Assembly: GCA_018287875.1 (NCBI GenBank)
Contig: JAGVVL010000002.1
Coordinates: 4,278,001-4,342,000 of the forward strand
Origin: Nigrospora sphaerica
Lineage: Eukaryota; Ascomycota; Sordariomycetes; Amphisphaeriales; Apiosporaceae
Direction of reading: 5' to 3'
DNA: 64,000 nt
Numbering within the stretch: position 1 is the stretch's first letter; each line of letters opens with the position of its first letter. A model generated the notes under the pieces. It worked only from the letters and a program-made list of their open reading frames with translations, was not told the origin of the DNA and did no database searches. Both the position numbers and the translations under genes were made by a program. Shown here piece after piece: positions 34,373 to 45,900 of the stretch.

Positions 34373-37300
34373 GGAATTCCGGGCATTGGTTGGTTCTGGG
34401 CAGCATTCATACGGCAAGGTACTACTCTCATCGCATTACACTAATACATACTTCTTGAACACTTTACTAGTCGGCCAATGGCTAGGCGCATCGAGGCTAC
34501 GCGGTAGTCCCTCGTCCCATGAACCGCAGGCCACGGCGGCCGCCGACCAGGGACCCGCTGCGTGTTTCTTACCCCCCCCTTTTCGGCCGATCGGAGCCCT
34601 GCCCCGCGAGAAAGCGAGAGTCGGGTGAGACAGCAGGTGCGATGCGTTGGACCAAAAAGGCTACCGCGTAGTGGCACGGCGCACGCTTCTCTCATGTAAC
34701 TTGGATGCCGAAGGACACTTATCTATACGTACGTATTGCTCAGGTTTCCTTCCTGGACCTCTGCGCCGAGTCGACCCTGGTGATACACACCACAGGTGAT
34801 ACACATCCTGATCGAGCACTCCATTTGGAGGCTGGGTGAAATGCGGGTTGTTCAAGAGACGGGAAGCAAACCGCCCTAGGCAACTAAGTACCCAAGACAA
34901 AGGCACGCGAACACGGTGGGCAAGGGCGCAACATGCAGCGGTTCGCGCAAACACGGTGGCTGATTAGGAGGCTTGGTGCTGAACTGCGAACCGTTACTAG
35001 GGCTGCCGGGAAAGAAGAAACGGGTGCGCTCCTTGCTGAAGGCCTTTTTTTTACCCCCAAAACGAGAACAAAAGAGCAGGGCCCCCACACGCAGCAGTCC
35101 GTCAAGGACAATTGGGGAGTTGGGAAGAATCTCCAAGTGAGTTCGGCCACTCGCTTGGGCGTCAGAGATGCAAGCACTTTTAATCCATCCGGGGGATCGG
35201 GGTCCCTCGTAATGGGGCCGATGGCCGTTGCCAGCTGAAGATAAAGGACGGTGCCGCGGTGCCCAATTTGGTATGGACTCAACTACTGTTATGTGCTAGC
35301 TGAAGTAGCCCAGAACTAACCTCGATTCCATGGATCCCTAAACCCACCTCCTTCTTTTCTTTAACCGGCTGCCGGGGGGGCATCCATTAGGACGGCAATG
35401 CCGCCGCGTATTGGACGGGCATGCTGTGGGTACCTAATGTAGCTGCAGGTGAGCGGTTGCTGGCAAGGCTCCCCAGCGTGATGAACGCGGAATGATGGAT
35501 GTGATGGGACCGTTAGTGACGCTTGACAGCCAATTGTGACGGTTTCTAACGTGGCGCCTAGAAACACGGCGCCACTGTTTCATCACCCTCCCCACGAATT
35601 CCAGAGGCCAAGGCGTTGTAACATTGCACCTACACAGACCTGCCGTCATGAACATGGAAACTTGGGCAGGTCGGAAAGGGCTGAGGACGGAGGGGCGATA
35701 GGTGGGGGCGTGAAAGCCAGAAACGGGGAGCCCTTTGTAACTTAACCCAGCTAGAGGGTGGCCAACATGGGATCAGTGGCATGTCATGTTGCTATCATTC
35801 GGCGTTAAACAGGCCCCATGGGCGCAGCGGGTACGCACCTCGTAGCTCGAGGTGGGCGCAGACATAAAGTACAATTAATCCCAGATGAAGAACCGGATGG
35901 CTCTCCGGCGGACAGTTCGCACCGAGGCTCGTTTGCCTTTATGCCCATGGTCTTCTATACTGGGACTTGGCTTCTTGGCTTCTTCGCCACGTCGAAGCGG
36001 ACGTGGAAGCAAGGACAGGACAGTTCAGGCACCACCTATCTAGCGTTGGGCAGGTGCACAGCCCTGCCCGGTTGGACTTACCAGGAACCCTTGCTAGGAG
36101 GCAACCTAGGTACTATATTAGTAAATAGGTACGTCAGCAGCCCCGGTCGGGTCGCCGTTTTTGGGTTTGTACCTGAATTGGTCCCATGAGACAGCGCTCG
36201 GATTCGGATGGGCACGAACGGGCTACAGTGGTCGCCTTGGATGGGATCCCTCCTCACGTTCCTGCATCTGCCCCTCTCGCCCCTCAAGCGATCGCTTCCC
36301 AGCTCTTGCCGGCCCTCCCCAGCTCTTGCCGGCCCTCCCCAGCTTCTGCCGCTTCACTCCCGGGGCCAGCCATGCATTCACACACGCATCCATGAATGCC
36401 AAAGACGGCAAACGCCAACCCCGCCCGGGAAGGTCGCGATGGGTACTTACACACTGGGTGCGTTCTGCCCGGGTTCTGCCTGCAGTCGACCCTCGACAAA
36501 CAGCACCCGGCTTCGTGTGGCGTGCGCCGCCCACAGGGAAGCGAGGGCGGCATCGGTCGGTAGCAGCCAATACGTTGGGCCAGTTCCATCATCATCACCC
36601 GCCTATCGCCTCTCTGTCCACCCATCCGCCAGTCCATCCACGCATGCATCCTGCCGCTTTTCATTAGTGTTCCTGTCTCTCCCCCTTCGTCCGGATCGGC
36701 TGGCGACCTCAGCTTTCCCGGCCTTGTCGTACATACCTTCCATATTACCTGCCTGTACATGCGCCTCCAGTAGCTCCTGCTTCTTCGCCCGCCCAGGTCC
36801 CTATCTACGCCCCCGAGGTCCCCGGCCCGCGTCTTCTCTTCATTGGCTCGCCCTCCGCTTGGCTGCCCATCTTCGGCTGCCTTGCTACCCCGAGGGTTCC
36901 ATTGGGCCGCGTCCAGAAGCCGTAGTTGTCATTATCGGGGGTCAGCGCCGTCGACGGCCCCTTCGTCCGCTTCGTGCCCTACTCGCCTCCATTCTTGTTC
37001 TTCCTCTTGGCTGGCGGGCAAGCGAAGACGCACCTACTGTTCCTTCACCCGCTTTAGCTTCTGCTCCTGTACTTTCAATCTCCTGTGACGCCTCCTGTAC
37101 TACCTGTTTTGGGCACTCAGCACGACAAGTGTGTTTCGGAGACGCCCCCTTCGTCCCCACTTGGCATCCCATCTCAACCGCGCAGCCATCCATCCCAACC
37201 CTGCGCTCTTGGCTTCAGTCTGATCGCGACCCTACCGGCAAGGAACTGCGCCCGTCGCATGGGACTGTGCCCGCCGTCGTTCGTCTTACGGCTACCGCCC

Positions 37301-37884
37301 GAGATATACAGCTGTCGCCCGGGCCATCGTTCGCTCCCCACGCGCGACCGACACCAGGCGACATCGGCCGTGCCATCGCTCAATTACAAGATTCGTGCCG
37401 GCGCGACGAAGCGACCTCTGGAGGTCTCGGGCATACAACGCAAAACATCGGCTAACGTATACTCTTTCGGCAAGGGCCGCAGTGGTGTCTCATTGCTATA
37501 GCCTGCAGGTCCTTTGTTCCCAACTTCGCCGGCCAAAGATGACAGGAAGCCACAACAGCCGCTACACCTACATTACTGTCTAAGGGTCCTGCCTGGCGCG
37601 GCCCGACTCTCTCTGCCCACTTGGAAACCGGCATCCCGAAGGCCTTTGACCGTGTCTTTCCGGGGCTGCCTTGTCTCAACGTGGCACTCCAGTCTTTGCC
37701 CCCAGGGGCTTTCATGCCTTGCCGAAAGCTCTTTGGGCCTTCCAAAGATCCCGGGCCAAGCAGCATCCAGGCCGCCGGGGCCGCGGGCTTACACGCCTAG
37801 TTAATACAGGGTGATGCTCTGAGGCCATCGCGCAAGCCGTTACCACTTGGGTTTCTTGAAACATAGCTATCGCTTTCTTCCATC
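34373..37884. other. Intergenic upstream of the CM1 gene
   Basis: About 3.5 kb with no supportable gene. The part 36600-37880 is pyrimidine-rich and looks like a long fungal 5' leader or promoter. Open frames of up to 415 codons here (for example 36208-37455) have no recognisable domain. A tandem 20-bp repeat lies at 36301. Confidence 0.55.
36301..36352. repeat. 20-bp tandem repeat, about 2.5 copies
   Basis: The unit AGCTCTTGCCGGCCCTCCCC occurs at 36301-36320 and 36321-36340, followed by a partial, diverged third copy. Confidence 0.9.
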
Positions 37885-40738
37885 ATGGACCACGAAGTTA
37901 CCACCTCTTTGCGGGAGCCAAGGCGGCGCCCCCCCGTCTCCAGATCCAGTTCCGGTAGTACCACGCACAGTCGCGCCACGGCGAGGATGGCGAACAGCAC
38001 TTCGTCTCCCAAACAGCACCCTTCCGCGCGGTCTCCACCCCATCCCATCCAACGCTACCACAGTCATTGCGAAGGCAGCTCGGCTAGCAGCAAGCCGCCG
38101 TCTCGCGCCACAAGGGAGATGGCCAACGACTCTCGTCGTGGCAACGAGCCACGAGTCTCCAGTTACTTTCAAGAGAGGCTGCAGCAAGAGAGGGAAGCAG
38201 CGGGTAGGCGACCGTCGTCACGGCTTGGCGGCGTTGGGGGCGGACCAAGCGCTCGAGGTGAAGATTCGCGCTCCGCCCTCTCGCGCCGTAGCGAGACGCC
38301 TGACAACCGCCGCCCTTGGTCTGACTGCGAGGAAGAAACTGGCAGCCAGAGAGAACTGGGCTCCAAAGAGCTAGAAAAGGTTAGCGTATCTCGGCATCCA
38401 GGGCTCGTGTTCCCGTTGTTTTCGAAATCAAGACGAGAGACTGATATCCTCACAGAGCCTATCGACTCTACACAAGCAAAACTTTGACCTGAAGCTGGAG
38501 TTATACCATCGAAGAGGACGGCAGGAGGCTTTGGAGGCAAGGAACGCTAAGCTGGAAGACGAAAGGGCCGAAATGTCGGAGATCCACGACAACTTGCTCA
38601 CGGAACTTGAAAGACGAGACCAAGCATTGAACGAGGCAATCCAGCTGGTCATGGATCTGGAGAACCAAATCAGTGATTTGGCTCTGGAGCGCAAATTAAT
38701 GCGCCAGGCCGAAGTCGGCGGCGTGGACTGCGATCCTTGCGAGGAGGACGCCGGGGGCGGGAGGACAACCACTCAAAAAGCGCTGCCACGGCCGAATGCG
38801 CATAACGGCAGTGATGAAAGACGCCTCGAGCGCATGCCCAGCTTCATGAACGAGCAAAGCGAGGAGACAAGGACGCTCCGCAGTGTTGTTCTGGACAAGA
38901 AACGTAGCCTGTCGCATTTGCGGAAGGCATCCGGGTCGAGCGCTGTGCCAAGCGACATTAAGGGGTTTGCCAGCCCAAGCCTCATCAGTGTGCTCAGCGA
39001 AAGCTCTTTTCTGAGTATTTACGGCGAGGGCGGCGGCAAGGATGGCGAAGGCACGCTTCCACCATCGATACAGCTGCAGTCGCCAAGCGATGCGAGTCTC
39101 GACCTGGCGCACCAGCAAGACCAACGGCGTGGCACCACCACACCAAGGTCCGCGTCGAGCGGGACCTTTAATGGAGGTTCCAGTCCGTCTGCCCGAGCAC
39201 CTGCAGTCGTCGGCCTACTTGACATGGCTTCGCCGCTGCAGCAGATAGAGAGACTGGAGCGGAGCTACATCAGCAGACGACACCCCAAGCCAACAACTAG
39301 CAGCCACGACGGTGCTGCAAGCGAAGCCCAAAACATCCATTCGTCGCCCGTGATGCCTTTCAACCGAGTCCGGGAGGCCGGGACGGATGCACAACGGAGG
39401 GTCATGACCTCGACCCCCACAGGCAAGAAGGTTCCCGCCCATCGGGCTTTGCCACCCACACCTGACACCGTATCAACGTCGACACTCAGGCGTCTCCGAG
39501 ACGCGGAAAGCGACATGTCTTCAACGGCTTCGAGCTTCGATTTCTCTCGGCGACCATCAGCTGACAAGGACGGCGAGGAATCCTTGCGGCATTCGTCATT
39601 GGCAGCCTCAACCGGGCGGAGAGAGTTGCTGGCCTGGCAAACGGGGGCCGATAAGTCGGCGCTGCAGCAACGCGCCGCGCCATTGCTGCCGCCGGCGCCT
39701 CGCCCCGTGGACGGGACTGAATCAGCGAAAGACGGGAGCAGCAGTGCTCGGCCTCTTGGGCAAGAAGCACGGGATGGCGGGGCCGAGGTGCGGTCCGAGG
39801 AGAGTAACTTTGACTACTGGATGTGGGAGGGCGCCGGGGCTGGAGACCATTCACCCTCGGACGGGGACACCGACTCTCTGCCCGATGCGTTCGAAGGGCC
39901 CGGAACCGACGCATTATTCGGTGCCATACGCGGCAGCGGTTTTTCCCCTGCGCCAGGGCTGGGGCGCGAATCCCCCGATGGGAGTTTGGCCAGCTCGAGC
40001 CCCGACAGCGAGGATGGGGTATTCGACGCCACAGTCCCCGAAGAGGTGCACGGTCTGGTAGCACCGCACCAACGGTCCAGCCTGCGTGCTCGCGTCGGTA
40101 GTTTAACGAGCAGCGGCGGAGCTCCCGCAGGCGAGAGTTACGAACAGAATTCTGCCCGCGAGCATCGCTGGGTCACTAGCAGGAGAGGTCGATCCAGGAG
40201 CAGCAGCGCTGACGTGGCCTCGGTTTGCCCTCAGCATATGCAGACCAGTTGCGCGCCGGGGACAAGACGCAGGCCCTACCCGCCCATTGCAGGTCAGCCG
40301 GCGAGATCCAGGGGGCTGAGCGGGCTCAACGGCCTGTTCCGCCGGGAGAGCACTTCAGAAGCAAGCTGCCCTTCTCCTCGACAGCAGAAGCTAGAATCGG
40401 CCAGCCAATGTAGTCGATCGGGACGGATGAGCGTTCCTCCCCCAGCAGCGCGACCATGGGACCGTAGGCCGCCGGAGCTGTCCGATGATGATAGGGCGAG
40501 TGCGACGCCGCCGCCCATTATGCGGCAGCGTGCACCGCGATTCGACAATACCAGCGGGGATGCACCGGCAGTGTCCAACGTGGGACGTGTGCAAGATGGG
40601 GATTTCGAGTGCGCGGCCAGACCCAGGACGGCTACCGGGCTGGGCAGCGGCGGCAGTTACATGGCGGCCACGCCGCCCAGGCGCCCCAGATGGCTCGGCT
40701 TGGGTTTAATCGGCGGGTTGAAGAAAGGTACTTTCTGA
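37885..40738 (+). CDS. CM1 (centrosomin motif 1) domain protein
   Basis: The CM1 motif binds and activates the gamma-tubulin complex, so the protein probably works in microtubule nucleation at the spindle pole body, septa or other organising centres. Two exons, 37885-38379 and 38456-40738, join in frame over a 76-bp intron, giving 925 residues. The first 165 residues are Ser/Arg-rich and disordered. The CM1 motif opens exon 2 (KVSLSTLHKQNFDLKLEL in relatives; here LSTLHKQNFDLKLELY at about 167-182) and runs into a coiled coil to about residue 245. The remainder is a long disordered region rich in Ser, Arg, Pro and Asp with no other domain seen. It resembles the Cnn_1N-type proteins of filamentous ascomycetes. 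It lacks the very long coiled coils of Pcp1 and Mto1, so the exact counterpart is unclear. Confidence 0.85.
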
Positions 40739-41388
40739 GATGGGGGGTTTGCAGAGAGAGCGCGAGGGTATACCTTTTTTACCTTGGTGTCTAGTTCCTT
40801 ACCACCTAAATACCTAGCAATACGGCTCGAGGGTCTCGGGCTTGCAAACTCGATTTGCGCACAAAATGGAATGCGACACTGGACTCCTCTGCCTGGTGGC
40901 AAGGGCTCGAGGGAATGCGCAAGTGAGAGACAGTGAAGGTGCAGTACCTGCCGTGGTCCGTTTGGGCTCCTGCGAGTGGGAATCCCCGACGGCCAAGATA
41001 GTGGCCGTAGGGCCCGTGCGGGTCCCGATCGGTGGGTCCAGATTGGGGTCCCAAGTCCTCCCTCGGGGTCCAAGGCTCTGGGGGAATGGAGCTTGGCAGA
41101 AGAAAATGGCCGTCTTTGTTCTGCCGAGAGCCCATTCTTCTTCGCCTAGCGCAGGAACCGATCGCGACCAGATCAAGTGACATCATCGATCAAAGGGCGA
41201 GGCTCGTATCGCGTCGCTCACACGAGAGACGGCAAGCAGCCCATACTCAAACCCGCTCCCAAGGCGTTCCATCCATCGTGTCACGTACGGAGCACACGCT
41301 ATCAACCACGACGTCGGTGCACAGCCGGATACTCAGGGCGCTGCCACCTGCACGTGCCGTCAACCTTGTGCCAGCGGCTGTGAGGGTC
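40739..41388. other. Intergenic, glycosylase upstream region
   Basis: About 650 bp between the CM1 gene and the DNA glycosylase, both on the plus strand. The frame of the glycosylase is open back to about 41032, but the extra residues are not conserved-looking. Nothing else is seen. Confidence 0.6.
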
Positions 41389-42504
41389 ATGGCCACGATG
41401 ACAAGGCCGAGGCGGAGCGCGCGGAACTCGGCGCGCGTCAAGGAAGAAGGCGGCGTCAAAAACGAAGGCATCGTCGCCATCAAGCAGGAGCCCGAGGCGG
41501 AGCCGGAGCCGGAGCGACGGTCCAAGAGGAGGACCGCCTCGTCTGCACCCGCCAGCCCGGCTCCGAGGAAGAAGCGGGTCAAAACCGAGGCCGAAGCCGA
41601 GCAAGACGAGGCGGCGTCGACGCCGGCCAAGGCGACAAAGGCAAAGCCGCAGGCCGAAAAAGCAGCCGGGCTGCAGGCGCGGAAGCTCAAGGCTTACGCG
41701 CAGTTCGCCCACCAGTCGCCCTTCGCCGACTTCGTTCATCCCACGCCGGCGGAATGTAAGCTGGCCCATCGCATCCTGGCCTCGCTCCACGGAGAGCGCG
41801 TGCGACCGGCTCAGGTGGTGGCGCCGACCAACCGCTCCGGCTGCGGCGACTCGTCGTCGGTGCTCGACGCGCTGGTGCGCACCATCCTGTCGCAGAACAC
41901 CAGCGACAGCAACAGCACGCGCGCCAAGCTGAGCATGGACAAGGTCTACGGCGGCAGCGACCAGTGGGAGGCCATCGTCGAGGGCGGCCAGGCCAAGCTG
42001 CAGAAGGCCATCGAGAGCGGCGGCCTCAGCGTCCAGAAGAGCAAGGCGATCCTGGCCATCCTGCAGCAGGCCAAGGCCAAGTACGGCGTCTACTCGCTCG
42101 ACCACCTGTTCACCGCCTCGGACGGGGACGCCATGCGCGAAATGCTGTCCTTCCACGGCGTCGGCCCCAAGACGGCCAGCTGCGTGCTGCTCTTCTGCCT
42201 GCGCCGCGAGAGCTTCGCCGTCGACACGCACGTGCACCGCATCACCGGCCTGCTGGGCTGGCGGCCCCGCGACTGCACCCGCGACGAGGCGCACGCCCAC
42301 CTCGACGCCCGCGTTCCCGACGAGGACAAGTACGGCCTGCACATCCTGCTCGTCAGCCACGGCAAGCGCTGCGACGAGTGCAAGGCCGGCGGCAAGAACC
42401 TGGGCCGCTGCGAGCTCCGGAAAGCCTTCCGCCGCGCCACGACGGCCGCCGCGCCCGCCGAGGAAGAGACGGCCGCCGTGAAAGACGAGGCGTCGGACGC
42501 CTAG
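41389..42504 (+). CDS. HhH-GPD family DNA glycosylase (endonuclease III-like)
   Basis: Base-excision repair enzyme that should remove damaged bases and, by its Lys/Asp pair, also nick the abasic site. One exon, 371 residues. The first 100 residues are a charged, Lys/Arg/Glu-rich tail likely to hold a nuclear-localisation signal (KRRT, PRKKRVK). The catalytic core spans about 105-345. The substrate-binding helix contains LVRTILSQNTSD; the helix-hairpin-helix LSFHGVGPKTASCVLLF (253-269) carries Lys261; and FAVDTHVHRITGLLGW carries Asp279. Near the C-terminus only three cysteines are seen (C328, C331, C341) where endonuclease III binds its iron-sulfur cluster through four. The start at 41389 fits the first sensible Met; upstream codons are open but not protein-like. 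It is the last housekeeping-type gene before the metabolite cluster and converges on the PKS-NRPS. Confidence 0.93.
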   Translation: MATMTRPRRSARNSARVKEEGGVKNEGIVAIKQEPEAEPEPERRSKRRTASSAPASPAPRKKRVKTEAEAEQDEAASTPAKATKAKPQAEKAAGLQARKLKAYAQFAHQSPFADFVHPTPAECKLAHRILASLHGERVRPAQVVAPTNRSGCGDSSSVLDALVRTILSQNTSDSNSTRAKLSMDKVYGGSDQWEAIVEGGQAKLQKAIESGGLSVQKSKAILAILQQAKAKYGVYSLDHLFTASDGDAMREMLSFHGVGPKTASCVLLFCLRRESFAVDTHVHRITGLLGWRPRDCTRDEAHAHLDARVPDEDKYGLHILLVSHGKRCDECKAGGKNLGRCELRKAFRRATTAAAPAEEETAAVKDEASDA

Positions 42505-42973
42505 GCGGGCCGTCCCGAACGGGCTCACGGGTGCCCACGTCTCGCGGGAGGAAGCCAGGGATCCGCGGGGAGGTCGGACGAGAGCGCCATCACGGACCAG
42601 TCCCAGTGGCCTCATCGTGGCCATGTTCTTAAAACTATATACGCTTCTGTCCCCTTGCTCCCATGGTCACCGTCCCGGTGGGAAGCGTACAGAAGCTACG
42701 CACTCGGGTCAGAGCGTTATGTTGACTTCACTTGGGCGGACACGAACACGCCGCAGGCGGCCCAGAGAACGAAGCTAGGATGTAACGAATCAATTAATTG
42801 GAAAATGACAGGCTATGCGTGTGAGAGAGACCAAGAGAGAAAAGACCGAATATCGTGACCATTACCACCCTGTTGCCGAATTTGCGCCAGACAAAGACCC
42901 CAGACCAGAGACCAGAGAGAGGAAGACAAGAAAGAAAGGAAAAAGAAAAAACAGCGGAGGAGCTCCGGGCCCC
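42505..42973. other. Convergent 3' flanks and left cluster border
   Basis: The 3' ends of the DNA glycosylase (+) and the PKS-NRPS (-) face each other. The DNA is A-rich on the plus strand near 42840-42960. This gap is the likely left border of the biosynthetic cluster. Confidence 0.6.
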
Positions 42974-45900
42974 TCATCTCCTCACCGCCACCATCTCACC
43001 CGCCCCCTCATCGCCCACCACGGCCGAATCCATTGAGGCGATATGCCACCGTAGCCCCCGGAGCTTGGCCTGTCCAATCCACTTGTGCGCCGGTAGGGAG
43101 TCAAAGTCCTTGCCCTCGGAGAAGGACTCGACAAACGGCAGGATGTCGTTCATCTCGACGCGCACCTCGCACGTGTGGTCCACCATGTGCATCAGCTCCG
43201 CCTCGGCCGTCGTTGCCGAGGCTTCGGCTGCCGCCAGCCCGGCATCCGTGATCCGCCGCGCCAGGTCCTCGACCTGGATCAGGTCGAAGCTGCCGTTCCA
43301 CCCGCTCTGCGACGGCAGCGTCTTCATCTCGGTCGCGATCTCCCGCATCTGCCGCATCAGGTCGACGAGCATTTCATCCGTGACCGTCATGTCCTCGCCT
43401 GCCGGCACCACGCGGTGGACGGCGACGGGGATGCCGAGCGCCTCGGCCGCCTTGGCGAGGTGCTTCTCGCTGGCCCATTTGGTGGCGACGTAGCCGTCGG
43501 ACCCGTCCGTCGGCGGCGTCCGGTCCTCTCTCGTCAGGTCGAGCACGCCGCCGCTGGAGATGAAGTGCAGAGGCGTGCGGTTCCGGGCCGCGAGGCGGAC
43601 GAGCGTTCTGGTCGCCATTAGGTTGGATCCCTTGAGCAGGTTGTAGTTGTCGAAGAAGGACCGGTTGGCACCGCTGTGCAGAATGAAATCGACCTCGGAC
43701 GCGAGCCGCTCAAAGACCTCCGGCTCGAGGCCGAGCAGCGGCTCGCCCAGGTCGCCCTCGTACGTCACAATCTTGTCCGAATCGACAATGGGCAACGCCC
43801 GTTTCTTGGGCCGGACGGCAACACAGTGCACCCGCGTCACGCGCTTGTCGTCTACCAGCTTCTGCAGGAGGTGCCGGCCCACGAACCCTGTGCAGCCCGT
43901 CAAGAGAACCGTGACCCCGTCCTCGGCCCCTCGGGCGGCCCGGGGAACGGCGTCCGCCGGGCGCACAACGTCCTCGTCCAGCGCCGTCTCGGCCTCCCAG
44001 TCGATGTCTTCGGCCTTGTCGGCCGTCTCGATCCTGGCGGCCATGCCGCCGAGGCTGCTGTCCTCAAACAGGTCGATGAGGGGAACCGCGACGCGGAACT
44101 CCCGGCGGACCATGGCCTGCAATTTGACGAGGAGGAGCGAGTTGCCGCCGACTTCGAAGAAGGTGGTCTGGTCGCGAATGCCGACCGCCCTGGCCACGTC
44201 TTTGGACACCACGTCCAGCCACACGCCCTTGAGCTTCTGCTCCGTTTCGCTGAGGACGACGTCGCCGTCGGCCTCCGACGCCTGCGGCAGCGCCAGCTCC
44301 GCAACGGCATTCCGGTTGACCTTGCCGTGCGCGCTCAGCGGTATGTTCCGCAGGGGAATCAGCAGGTTGGGGATCATGTACGGAGGAAGAGCCAGCTGGT
44401 AGCGGAGGTTCCTAAGGTACTCGTGTTGCGTGCCGTCGTCTGCCACGCCGCTCGGTGCCATTTCGACGTGGGCGACAAGCAGCTCGCCGGGCCTCACTGA
44501 TGCCACCACCCTGGTGACGACGCCCTCGGCCGACTTCATGATGGCAGCCTCGATCTCCTCCAGCTCCACACGCTGGCCGCGGAGCTTGACTTGCGTGTCG
44601 CCGCTGATTCTGCCCTCGAACAGGACAGCACCCTCGGGACTCAGACGGCCCACGTCCCCCGTCCGGTACACCGTCCGCCCGTCCACGGCCGCAAATTCTT
44701 CCGGTGCGTACGAGTTCCCGAGGAACTTCTGGTCCGTCAACTTGGTGTTGTTTAGGTAGCCTCTGGCAACACTGGGCCCGCCGATGACGATTTCACCGTT
44801 CACGCCGGCAGGAACGGGCTCCAGGTTGCGGTCCACGATGTAAACCGAATAGTTCGGCAGTGGTCGGCCTACCGGAATGTTCTCTGCGTGCGGGTCTGCC
44901 GCAGCTCCGTAGGCAATCTCCCCCTTGGTGCAGGTGATGGTCTCGCCTGGCCCGTACGAGTTGTAGAGCTTCAGGGCTGGGAGCGCCAGGGACTCGAAGC
45001 TCCTCAGGACGGCCTTTGTCATGAGCTCGCCGCCAGCCCACGCGAATCTCCAGCCGGTGGCCTTTCCGACCAGGTACTCGCTTCCGTACGTGATCCAGGT
45101 CGTGTACTCGGACGGTGTCGCACGTGTGTAGGTCACGCCCTCCCGTTGTATGGTCTTGGCGATCTCGACTGCGTCGCCCCGGTGGGCTTTGGGCACCACG
45201 ACGACAGTGCCGCCGTTCGCGAGTCCGACGAGTATCTGGTCAAGCGAGAAATCGAAAGTGTACGCACTCTGCTGCAGCACCACTTCCATCCCCAGCTCGT
45301 AGTGGCGAGTAAGGCCCTCGATCGTGTTTTGGAGAGCTGAGTGCCGCAGCTGAATACCCTTGGGGATCCCCGTCGTTCCACTGGTGAACAGAATAACGGC
45401 GTCCGCCTCGGCGCGCGCCTTGGTCATGGCGGTTTCGACCGTGGCGATGTCGCCTCCGCTAATGACGTCGGATACGTTGACGACGGCAACATCAGCCGGA
45501 AGTTCTAACTGGGGCAACTCATCCTTCGTCTCGGCGTGACACAACACGGCGCTGAGTTTGGCGACTTTGGCAACCGTCGCAAGCCGCGCAAGCGAGCTGC
45601 GAAGGTCGAGTGGAACGTAGGTAGCTCCGACTTGCCAGATGGCCAATATGGATAGAATCCATTGCGCCGTCGGCTCCTGGAAGACCGCAACACGCGAGCC
45701 CGACTTCACCCCAGATGTGGTCAGGCTGCTGGCGATGTGCGAAGCGTGGCGCTGCATTTCCGCGTACGACAAAGCGTTTCCAACACCATCCTTGATGGCC
45801 ACTTTCTGGGCATGCTGCCCTGCCACTTCCCGGATGCGGTGGGAGAGGGTTGCAGGCCATTGGGACTCCATCGCTGGGCCTGCGTTACCTGAAGTCAGTA

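Noticed and set aside
36208..37455. 415-codon open frame on the plus strand
   Set aside because: No recognisable domain, biased Ser/Pro/Arg composition, includes a tandem repeat, and sits in a pyrimidine-rich leader-like region.
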